Source: Phymorhynchus buccinoides (taxonomy: Eukaryota; Mollusca; Gastropoda; Neogastropoda; Raphitomidae). From it: DNA of 64,000 nucleotides. Made by a program: the position numbers and the translations under genes. The stretch's first letter is position 1. Each line of letters opens with the position of its first letter. Under the pieces are notes generated by a model. The model worked only from the letters and a program-made list of their open reading frames with translations, ran no database searches and was not told where the DNA came from. The stretch spans positions 44,323,584 to 44,387,583 of the forward strand of contig CM065680.1 in the NCBI GenBank assembly GCA_017654935.2, given 5' to 3'. This document shows, piece after piece, positions 1 through 9,642 of this stretch.

Positions 1-309
1 TGGGGGGTCCGTTTCATTGCAGGAATCTTGTACATTTTTTAAATTTACAATTATTTTATAATTCGTAAGTTATGTTGAACTTTAAATGCTTGTAAATGAG
101 GTAGAATGGTATTTTTGTTCTTGCAAAATTTGTCTATTATACTTAGTTATGTAACTGGTATGTCGATGACAGTATGATTTTATTTCAAGTTGTAGTATTG
201 TATCCAAAGTTGATTGTGAATGTGGTCTATGTTCCTTCTTGATTGAGAATGTGAATGTGGTCTATGTTTCTAAGAATGTTTATATTGTAACTATTTTACT
301 CATATATAT

Positions 310-384
310 AATGTGTGTGTGTGTGTGCGTGCGTGCGTTCATGTGTGTTTGTGTATATATGTGTGTGTGCCTGCGTCCATGCAG

Positions 385-418
<34 letters not shown>
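310..418. repeat. TG-rich then GA microsatellite
   Basis: Interrupted (TG)n from about 310 to 399 passes directly into (GA)n at 399-418. No coding value. Confidence 0.85.
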
Positions 419-740
419 ATGTTGCGTGCAATCATCGTGTTTATTTTACTTTCTAATGATTGCCAACCGCGATCGTAGAGAGCAGATTGGTATTGTTTTC
501 ACTCGTGTCTGAGGCGGACTATGTATGTATGTATGTTTGTATGTATTCTCTCTAGCGTTTGAACGGATAGACTTAGGATGCTCAAATTTTGCATGCGGGT
601 AGGTAGTAGGAAGATCTAGGCCAAGTTCGATAATGAAGGTTATGGGTCAAGGTCACTGGAGCCGAATAACACTGCCGCGCGGTTGGTAATTTAGCGTCTT
701 AACGCTCTAGTTCATTATTTGTTTGCCTTTAATGTTCTTG

Positions 741-1600
741 TTATCAATGTAAAGTGCACTGAGTTCATCTGAGAAAGTCCCCCTGGCGGGCTTCCACCTT
801 TCATGGGGGGGGGGGGGGGCTTACGGAGAGTAGCCCAACAGCCTCCTAAAGTCCAACCACACGTCATCGTCGTAGGAGGCGGGCAACGGCTTAGGCTGGC
901 TTATGTGGTCATGGCCCTCCCGTGGGGATACCGGGGGGTCTTTCAGCAGAAATAGTTCCCCCTTCTTCTGGAAGTTCTATGCTAGTAACTTCCCCTACTC
1001 TGTCACTCTCTTTGACTCTGCCTTTTCTCTTCTTTTTGCTTTCTGGCGTCTACTTTTTTCTGCCTTGTTGGTCCATTCACCTGCATTTTTTCTATGAAAC
1101 CCTTCCACGTTTTTCCTTTTTACAATTTATGACATGCCAGTTTTTTTTTTATTGTACACTGTCTGGCATCCATACGTGATAATTACACACTTGAGTGGGC
1201 ACCTGTTGTCCATTCTGCAGTGCATATTAGCTTATATAGCATTTTTTATGTATTTTAGCTTTCTAGTATGTGTTTGTTATCCTTTTTTACTGTTTTTTTT
1301 AACCTGGATCCGATAAATGAGAGTATGGTAGCTCCACGTTTCCAGCACTGTGTGGACTTATGAGCTATAGGGTATAATGATGGAAGTGTCATGTTATGAA
1401 TTGTACTACATTTTTTTGTTTTCAGTTTTTGTACGTTAAGATTCATGGATTTGTGTTTTGCTATACATGGTGGATTTTTATGCGGTGACAGTCCTGAGAT
1501 AACCATAGCTGTTGACGGGACTATAAGAGACTAACTAACTAACTAATCTGAGAAAGAGCGCTTTATAAATTCCCATTATTATTTTTGTTTTTATTATCAT
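741..1600 (+). mobile_element. L2/CR1-like 3' tail, split by the 778-1545 insertion
   Basis: The left part (GTAAAGTGCACTGAGTTC) and right part (GCGCTTTATAAATTCCC followed by ATT repeats) together give the hairpin-like GTAAAGCGC..GCGCTATATAAAT..(ATT)n end found on many copies in this window. Confidence 0.6.
778..1545 (+). mobile_element. Non-LTR-type retroposon insertion with (CTAA)n tail and 11-bp target duplication
   Basis: ATCTGAGAAAG occurs at 767-777 and again at 1546-1556. The insert between them ends in ACTAACTAACTAA. Removing it restores an L2-like tail (a segment ending AAGTGCACTGAGTTC joined to AGCGCTTTATAAATTCCC and ATT repeats). The insert contains the block GTGGGGATACCGGGGGGTC that recurs at 16296, 20436 and (reverse) 32673. 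Its coding capacity is nil, so it is a truncated or SINE-like copy. Confidence 0.75.
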
Positions 1601-1759
1601 TGAACTTGTCCCAGAGTTTAATGCAAGTTATGATGTTCACGCTCCCACAGTACAACAATGTCAATCATTTTCGAGTTTCTTGTTTCCATGCGTGGTCGAC
1701 TGGTCACAAACGAAAAAAACACGTGATTTGAGTAACTAGGCCTAGGCTTTTCAGGCCGG

Positions 1760-2181
1760 TGTCATGAGAAATAAGTGGCTCCCATAAAATATCTACCTTT
1801 CGCGTGCGAACTATAACCATCCTTACCTTAACCCTATCCCTAACCACGGAAAGTACCAAGAAATAGAGCAGGAGGGTGTAAATCTACATATTTGCCGAGA
1901 AATCGATGTACAAAGCCATGTCTTCACACCGGTGTGAAGAGAATATTCTACCTCATGAAATAAGTAGGCATTCCTCATTCGAAGTGTTTGCTTGTCCGCC
2001 ATTGTGATTTTTACAAAACTAAGTGGCATGGCTTTGTACATCGATTTCTCAGCAAATATGTGGATTTACACCCTCCTGCTCTATGTCTTGGTTCTTTCCG
2101 TGGTTAGGGATAGGGTTAGGATGGTTATAGTTCGCATGCGAAGGGTAGATATTTCATGGGAGCTACTTATTTCTCATGACA
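1760..2181. mobile_element. Palindromic (foldback) DNA element with CCGG target duplications
   Basis: Termini TGTCATGAGAAATAAG and its reverse complement, with arms of roughly 180 bp that pair almost throughout. Each arm carries telomere-like blocks such as CCCTATCCCTAACC. CCGG flanks both ends (1756-1759, 2182-2185). No transposase is present. A relative is at 29316-29610. Confidence 0.75.
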
Positions 2182-3214
2182 CCGGGACTCCTTTCATTCA
2201 TTATTGTCATCATCAGCACCATTTCCTGCACGAAATACAAGCACACGTTCTCTCTCCCTTGTGAAACTCAGTCTCTTTTTCGTTGTTTTAGTTTTCGCAC
2301 AACGGCAAAATGGCCCATTTTTCTTTTAATTTAAAGTATTGTTTTGAATGAAATTTGAGATGAAACCGTTATCTAAAAAAATATAAAAACAAAGTCGAAT
2401 TTGAAACGTTTTTTGTTTGTTTTGTTTTTAAAATTTTCTTCTCCTTCTACCAGTCATGCCCACCTGCCGTCACCGGCAATTACTGGCATAATACATGTAC
2501 TGGGGTTAAAAGAATTCTGCAGCGCGCGGAAAGAAAAAACCCACAGTGGCCACGGGTACGGCGTTGTTGCAACACTTCTTCCTAGTCAAAAGTTTCGTAA
2601 AGTTTTCTTATTTTGTACGCTGGTTTAACGCATCTTGGTAAGGTATAGGATAGGGTTAGAATACGTCAGAGTTAATGTCAGTAGTTTTTAAGACATTTGC
2701 GCACAAATAAATTTATGCATCCTATGATCGAGCGCCGTACCCCGCAGTCTAGAGAATGTGAGATACGGGCCCGTACCCTGAGCCTCTGCCCAAAACAAAA
2801 ACAAAACTAGATAAATAAGGGCCTCCTAGGGCGTGCCACGGCTGAGCACCACTAGCTATACGGAGAACTGAGACCCAGCCGTGCACACATCAATGGGGGT
2901 TCAAATTCGACTTTGTTTTTATTTTATGAATACTTATAACCCAGCAGTCGTCTGTGTGTGTAGTTTAATATAAACAGAAAAGTCTAGCATAACCGTGTGT
3001 AGGCCTATTTTGAATTATGTGGTAACATTTACGGTCCCCATGCGAAGATGCTAAGACTGATCATGTAACATTTTGTTGTTGTTGCTGATGTTAATTTGCT
3101 TTTGTTCACTAACTTCAGATGTTTTGTGTATGATCTTGATTTCATTTTAAAATGCTGCTGTTTTAAAAATATAAATTTGGAAGCATCAAATGTATTGGTA
3201 CTCATGGTTCCACC

Positions 3215-3226
3215 CCCACCCCACCC

Positions 3227-3262
<36 letters not shown>

Positions 3263-3270
3263 CCCATCTG
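3215..3270. repeat. (CT)n microsatellite in a longer pyrimidine tract
   Basis: A CT dinucleotide run followed to about 3410 by C/T-rich low-complexity DNA. Predicted peptides here are pure RE/LS repeats and are not genes. Confidence 0.85.
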
Positions 3271-3894
3271 TCGATGTGTGTATGTATATCAATGTCTTTC
3301 TTTTCTCTTTTCCTCTTATCTCTTTCCCTCTCTCTTTCTCTGCCTCTTTCTATACTCTTTCGATAGTCTTTCTTCTTTCCCCTCTCTCTATGTATCTTGG
3401 TCTTATTCTTTGTGTTGTCATCTGACCGTACTCTATGCTCTATGCTAACATTTATACAAAACACCCTCTATAGCACTGTCTCATAATTCGGTCTTTTGGG
3501 GTTATCTTTCTCTACTGTCTCGTTTTGAAGTCGGTTTGGGGTAGTTCAGGTTCCAAAATAGAATTTAAAAAAACGGAAGTTACCTACCTTAAACAACTAT
3601 ATTTTGTTCTTGTCTTCAAGTCTTAGGGTATTAATGTGGTCGTATCAAGTAAACAAATAAGAACATAACTGTTTATAGTCAACGAATGTAAACACATTAA
3701 GAAAAAAACATGAACCAGGACTTAATATTATTACATCTCCAAAATGATAACTGAGCCATTAAACACCCCTCCATTATGATTACGGAGCAGCCATGTCGTG
3801 TTTACAGCATTTTCTAACCGGAACTAAGTGTCCTAACTGGCACAGAACTCGTCTGTTACTTCCGTTTTCATTTCGCAACAGTGCTATAGTCTAT

Positions 3895-4510
3895 GCTCCC
3901 GTAAAGCCTGTACTTTCCATGCTCCAGTAATACCCGTGCCCCAAACCCTATGTTCCAGACCCTTCATGTTAAATTCTAGCTATATAGCCGTACTCAAAAC
4001 CCTATATGCTCCAGTAATACCTGTATCCAAACCATCTGTGCTCCAGTAATACCCGTATTCAGAACCCTCCATGCCCCTGTATCCAGATCTGTGTCCCAGG
4101 TATACCCATATTCGGAACTCTCATAATCCCTGACTACCTGTATCCACCCCCACCCCCATAAATACCCATTCAGAACCCTCTATGCCCTATAAATACCCGT
4201 ATTCAGAACCCTCTTTGACACAGGGTAACACCTGTATTCAGAATCCTCTATGTTCCAATAATACCCGTTTTCAGAATCCTCTATTCCCATTGAATACCCA
4301 TATTCAGAATTCTCTATGTTCCAATAATACTGTTTTCAGAATCATCCATCTCACAATAATACCGGTACCCAGAACTGTCTGCCCCAGTGATACCCGTACC
4401 CAGAACCCTGTATGTCTCCACGGTACCCAGACCCCTCTAACCCAGTAATACCCATGCCCAGACCCCCTCCCCCTTCCTAAGCTCCTTGATATTACCCATA
4501 ACGTACCCAG
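3895..4510. repeat. Degenerate minisatellite, unit about 30-34 bp
   Basis: About 18 diverged copies of a unit like CCAGTAATACCCGTATTCAG followed by AACCCTCTATGCT. Copy length and phase drift, so ORFs through it are chance. Confidence 0.8.
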
Positions 4511-4514
4511 AACC

Positions 4515-4950
4515 AAACTGATTCTGGCACAAATCTGGCAACAAGCAGATTTGCCGTTATGGCATTGCCAGATCTGGGCCAGAATCATGCCATCACTACC
4601 ACATCAACACGCACAACTGCCACAATCAAAACGACACGTCTGCCATCATTCATCCAGAATGGAACAAGAATCAAAACGATGTACTGCCCAGTATCGTGCC
4701 AATACACTGCCAGCATAGCAACGATGTGACCACTACGACGCTGGCCCAAAAGGTAAGATGCCAGCATCGTCCCATAACTGGCTCCCCATCATGAGCCATC
4801 ATTTGCCAATGCTGGCCCGACACGAAAAGGGGTGTGCATAGGAAATCGTGGCAAAGCAGGTACGATTACATGCCAGCATCGTCTCAAATGATGGCATGAT
4901 GGCAAAAACGACATGAAGCCAGCATCAGAACGATGCCGGAATGCTTGGGG
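4515..4950. repeat. Second degenerate tandem region (GCCAGCATCGT-type motifs)
   Basis: Recurring GCCAGCATCGT, ACGATGNNNCCA and GCCATCAT words on both strands at irregular spacing. It looks like an old minisatellite adjoining the previous one. No gene seen. Confidence 0.5.
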
Positions 4951-5099
4951 GAGAGCATCACTTACTAAATTAAAACGAAAAAACCCACCCTTTTTTTTAA
5001 CTTGAGTGACCTGGCCAGCCAGTGCCTGTTCAGCGGGGACACCGACATGATGCTACGTTCAGCAGCAACGTGACATATAACCCTAACATAATTTGTGTG

Positions 5100-5175
5100 T
5101 GGGGGGGGGGGGGGGGGGGGGGGAGGTTAGCAGGGCAGAAGGAATGGGGCTGGGGGAGGGGGGAGGGGGGCTGGA
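5100..5175. repeat. G-rich tract
   Basis: A run of more than 20 G broken only by A/T at its ends, followed by GGGGGAGGGGGG strings. Possible G-quadruplex former; length may be an assembly estimate. Confidence 0.7.
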
Positions 5176-5299
5176 GGTTGGTTTATTTCAGATCTGAGGT
5201 CTGTTGGAGGAGGGTCTTAAATCCCTCCACTGACCCAGCGGAAACAACTTTGGTGTTTAAGTTGTTCTAATCCCGGATGGTTCTGGGAACGACTCTCTC

Positions 5300-6900
5300 T
5301 CTGTGGTTGGTTTAACGTCTAATCAGACGTAACCCCTTATAGACAGTGTGGGAAAGAAGCTGTTTGTTTTTTTGTTTAAATTATAGCTGCTGTTTTTGCC
5401 GGTTGGATGACCAGGGAAGCATCGGCCATTCTTTCTACTTCTAGCCAGGTGTTCTTGCTCTCCTGGTCTTCATGCCTTGTTGGTTTGATGAGGCGCTTGT
5501 TTTTCACTGGTGTCAGATATTTGTCTGCCTCAAAGCCGGGGAAGTTACCTTCAACGACCTTGTACAGGAAAGTGGGTCTTTGTTGTTTTCTTCTTTCCTG
5601 CCGAGTTGGAAGACCAAGGTCGCTCAGCATGGCCGACATACAGCCTGGGTTGCGAGAAGCTATTAATCTTGATATATGAAATAAGGCTCTGTAGGCTTTT
5701 TATAGCCTTTTGCCCTCTACATATTGACCTCATTCGTTTTTGATAATCGGCGTAAAAACCGATGGCTACTTAGCAGTTGTGTTATACTACTGATCTATTT
5801 TTGTAAAATTCATTGCATACATAATATTTTGAAAGTGCTTATCTATTGAATTTTTAAAAGCATTTAATGATTTTGCATTTACTGCCTCATTGGTTAGATC
5901 ATTCCATGCATTAACAATCCTGTTAGCAAAGAAAGTTTGTGCCAATTTAGTGTTAGTAGGTTTTTTTTAAAAGTTTATAATTATGTCCACGTGTTCTATC
6001 CTCCTCACACAGAGTTAATAAATTTGTTGTGGTAGTATGATCATAAAGGCCATGTACAATTTTATACACTTCAATAATATCACCTCTTAATCTTCTATAC
6101 TCCAAACTTGGTAATTTTAAGTACTGTAGTCTTTCCTCATAACTCATGTTGTTTGTCCCCTGGATTTTCTTAGTAAATCTTCTCTGTACCCCTTCTATGA
6201 GATCTATATGTTTCCGTAGGTGTGGACACCACACTGGGTTTCCATACTCAAGAATCGGCCGTACCAGTGATTTAAACAAGGGAATCATAATCTCCTTTGA
6301 TTTATTTGTAATTGTTCTGACTAAAAGTCCAGAAATACGGTTGGCCTTTAATACAGCATTATTTATGTGGAGCTCAAACGTTAAACCAGGGTCAACTAAC
6401 ACCCCTAGATCTTGCTGCCCTTCGCTGGACGCCTGGACGCCTTCCAACTTGTCTATCTCACTTTGGGTGTATGGATCCCACACTATGGAGCTGTAGTCAA
6501 GGTGGGAACTGTACATGTACAAAGCGAAATGTGCACTGTTTTCCGGCAGATTTCAGGGCAGAAGCGGAGGTTACTGCGGAGCATGTCCAGGCTGGCGTTC
6601 ACTCTCTTGGTGGTCATTCTGATGTGGGCAGACCATAACAAGTTAAAGCTCAGTTCCATGCCAAAGTATGGGTGAGTCTACTTGCCGTAGGATGTGATTG
6701 TTCAGCTGGTAATAGAAAGACGATCTCTGTCGTTGCACTCAGGATGAAGCATTTCTTGGCATTGAATGTTATGCCCCATTCTTCGGCACACACTTCAAGC
6801 TTATTGAGGTCGTCTTGCAGAGTGATATGGTCTGCTTGATATGGTCTTAATTGTTCTTGTGAGGAGACAGGATCAATCACTAATAGTGGGACATCCTATT
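5300..6900 (-). mobile_element. CR1-like non-LTR retrotransposon fragment A, interrupted by a second element
   Basis: On the minus strand 6880-6440 carries reverse-transcriptase-like words (LQDDLNKL, GITFNAKKC, then SSIVWDPYTQSEIDKLEGVQ). The same family's C-terminal end resumes at 5665-5310 (GCMSAMLSDLGLPTRQERRK, QRPTFLYKVVEGNFPGFEAD). Frameshifts and stops show it is dead. Family knowledge: this LGLP..ERR..R..FLYK tail follows the LEGVQRRAARF motif in many CR1/RTE-like elements. Confidence 0.75.
5670..6430 (-). mobile_element. CR1-like non-LTR retrotransposon fragment B inserted in fragment A
   Basis: The minus strand encodes DLGVLVDPGLTFELHINNAV, ILEYGNPVWCPHLRKHID, VQRRFTKKIQG, LEYRRLRGDIIEVYKIVHG, and after a frameshift in an A run, FFANRIVNAWNDLTNEAVNA to a stop near 5812. 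The 3' flank (AGGGCAAAAGGC..GCCTACAGAGCC) matches that of the plus-strand copy at 48680-49500, so both are one family. Confidence 0.85.
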
Positions 6901-6914
6901 AACACCATGATTAT

Positions 6915-6997
6915 TGTATGTATGTTTTTTGTAAAGCGCTGTGAGTCCTGCTGCGCCAGGAGAACGGCGCTATATAAGAATTATTATTATTATTAAC
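6915..6997 (+). mobile_element. L2-like 3' tail
   Basis: TTTGTAAAGCGCTGTGAG followed by GGCGCTATATAAGAATTATT and ATT repeats: the 3' terminal stem of L2/CR1-type elements. Confidence 0.65.
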
Positions 6998-7132
6998 ACC
7001 TTCCCAATCAAGATTCCCTCAAAGATGTGACCCCCAAAAAATCACTAATGATTCCTACTGACTGTCAAACCTCCCTCCCTATGAAGACTTTTTTTGGCTG
7101 ACTTTTCAAGGCTTGATAGGGAGGTTCCACTG
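6998..7132. mobile_element. Decayed pogo-like MITE
   Basis: The right end GGGAGGTTCCACTG followed by TA matches the terminal repeat of the element at 60837-61091. The left end is diverged. Confidence 0.4.
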
Positions 7133-7339
7133 TATGTACACACACTCACCAGACTGCAAGAAAAAGAGCGAGAGACAGACAGACACAGAGACAGGAAACA
7201 ATGAGACAGAGAGAAACAGAAAGACAGGGAGGAGAATCAGTGTATGTTCACACACGATTTTCCAAACACGCGAGCACAATGACACATTTGCAGATAAACA
7301 CGAATCTCTGCTTACGCTAACATCCACACAATAACACTC

Positions 7340-7371
7340 TTAACAACAATTGAACGTTTACTAGTTTTATT
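7340..7371 (-). terminator. Candidate polyadenylation signal
   Basis: On the minus strand AATAAA (7371-7366) is followed after about 15 nt by a GT-rich tract (TTGTTGTTAAGAGTG and TTATTGTGTGGATG), the usual downstream element layout. It would end a minus-strand transcript at about 7345. Confidence 0.5.
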
Positions 7372-7794
7372 GAAGGTGAAATTTTCAAAGTACAATTTAA
7401 CAGCTAAACACCAAACCAAGTGACCACAAATTAATACATCTAATATTACCACAGCACTGTTCATAAACCATAGATGAAACATTTTCCTATTTTTACCCCA
7501 TTTTCTCTCTCTTCTGATTAATTGTGATTTTTAAGGGATGAATAAACCATAGACTGAAATAATAACATAAACAATTTCCTGCTTTTAAATTATTTTTTTT
7601 CTTTCTGATTAATTGTGATTTATAAAGTATGAAAAGGAAATGTGTAAGCAAATAAGGTAGGGAGGATGGGAGCGGGTTGATGAAGTACATAAAATTATAC
7701 ACAAATAAAGCTAGATAGACAATTAAAACATTTTATGCACAATTAATGTTCCATTTAGAGAGAGCAATCGTTAGTGTGTGTGTTGTGCGTGGAT

Positions 7795-7873
7795 GGTCTA
7801 ATTATCCTTGTAAAGCGCTGTGGGTAGGATTTACCTAGAAGGGCGCTACATAAATAGTTTGTTATTATTATGA
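7795..7873 (+). mobile_element. L2-like 3' tail inside the putative 3' UTR
   Basis: TTGTAAAGCGCTGTGGGTAG, then AAGGGCGCTACATAAATAG and TTATTATTATG repeats. Confidence 0.65.
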
Positions 7874-8455
7874 TAATTATGATCATTATCATTATGTGTA
7901 AGCATACGTGCATTGATGCATTTGTGTTCACAAGTGTTAACTTGAGTTCTATCATTGAAGTCATCTTATAAAGTGAAAATGTTTTGATAATGATCAATGA
8001 AGAAGAAACTGTTTATTAAACAATGAAGCCTGTTTTGATAAAACAATAACATAATTATGACAATGTGGGGGAAAAAGTATAAAACATGCAAAGTAGGAAG
8101 TCATTTTTTTTTAAAATTCAGTGTGGACACAAATTTATAAATTGAAAGGCAAACTAACACTATCATGTTGCCAAATTTACAATATGACAGGATTACAGGG
8201 AAATGTTTATTTTTTCAAAATTGCACTACAACATTATTACATAAATCAAGGAAACAAACTACAAAATATAACAACAAACTCACATAGAATATCCCTGCAT
8301 GGAAGGATATCCTTATTTACTTCACAAGCATAAACAATGTAGTTGAAAAGAGAAACTGAAACCTGCATAATTGTAACTATACCCACAAGATTAAACACTA
8401 GGATCATTGTACATGAAAAGATTAAAATGAAAAACAATATGAGAGAAATGGAGAG

Positions 8456-8460
<5 letters not shown>

Positions 8461-8514
<54 letters not shown>
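8461..8514. repeat. (GA)n microsatellite
   Basis: Uninterrupted GA run of about 27 units. Confidence 0.95.
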
Positions 8515-8515
<1 letters not shown>

Positions 8516-9089
8516 GGGGGTGGGGGGCAGACAAAAAGAACAAGAGAAAAGGCAGAGACACAGATAGAAACGGGAAAAAGACAGAGAAAGAAATGTTACA
8601 AAAAACACTATTTTCCTAATAAGTTTTAAATTTCAGCTTGAATTTATAACAGGCACCATTAAATATTCGCACAAAAAAAGCACACTATGCACAACAAATG
8701 TAAAGCATTACTCTGAATTAAACTAGATAAGTAGACACAGTATACAGGGCATCTGGTTTCTGCAAAATATCAACAACAAAAACAGGTTCAAAACTTTTTT
8801 TTATAAAATCATCATGGAACAGAATGCAGATTACAATAGACTTGTAGACTTACTGCTAGGCAAGACAAAAGCGACATCCCAACGGTTTAAGCAAGGTAGA
8901 CTATCCCAACATAAAACAGGAAGAATATCCTTCAGTTTGTCATAATACATGTAGATATTTTTTAAAAATGACCATTTCTCATTCATTGATTGGCCAAATA
9001 AATCAGATACCATAGAAATGAAGCATTTCAATTGAAGGCTTGGTTTTCCTGGTTTTCCAACAAAGTATGTTTGACAAAACTTCAAAAAG

Positions 9090-9470
9090 CTTGCCTAATT
9101 CATCTTTGACTGATGACCCAATAATAAATAATATACATCTAATATAAACTTTTCATGTAAAGTTCAGATTTGACTGGTCACTCAACAGATTTATAAGTCA
9201 TAACAAACAAAAGCTTTCCAAATAAAGCTTTGTCTAGTGACCAAATAAATTATTCATGGAAAACTTTTCCATATAAAGGTAAAGTTCACATGGTCAACCA
9301 AAATTTGTATATTGTCAGAACAAAAGCTTTTGTCTGGTGACCAAATAAACTATACATCTGACAAAAGCCTATCAAATGCTTTGCCTTGTGATCCAACAAT
9401 TGAAATGTCTGAACGAAACATTTGCAACAAAAGTTGCTTTGGTAAAACAATAAATTGTACTTAAAGGAAA
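9090..9470. repeat. Degenerate tandem repeat, unit about 100 bp
   Basis: Four diverged copies of a unit containing TGACCAAATAAA, ACAAAAGCTTT and GTCTGGTGACC. It lies in the putative 3' UTR. Confidence 0.55.
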
Positions 9471-9598
9471 GTTGAGTTGAGCTGACACTGTTGGAATGCC
9501 TATGTGCAGATTTGCTTTTTGTAATGCTAAAGTGAAAGCGATGCCTAAAAGTACATCCAGTCGATGTAAAAATAAATTATGAATGAGCCTGTTTGTCT

Positions 9599-9602
<4 letters not shown>

Positions 9603-9641
<39 letters not shown>
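9603..9641. repeat. (TG)n microsatellite
   Basis: Pure TG run of about 19 units. Confidence 0.95.

Positions 9642-9642
<1 letters not shown>

Noticed and set aside
1..300. Left edge of the window
   Set aside because: A+T-rich DNA with short direct repeats (GAATGTGGTCTATGTT twice near 215-270) but no gene or element I can support.
2401..3030. Short plus-strand ORF at 2401-2628 and flanks
   Set aside because: Poly-Phe/Ser composition and no domain; ordinary intergenic DNA.
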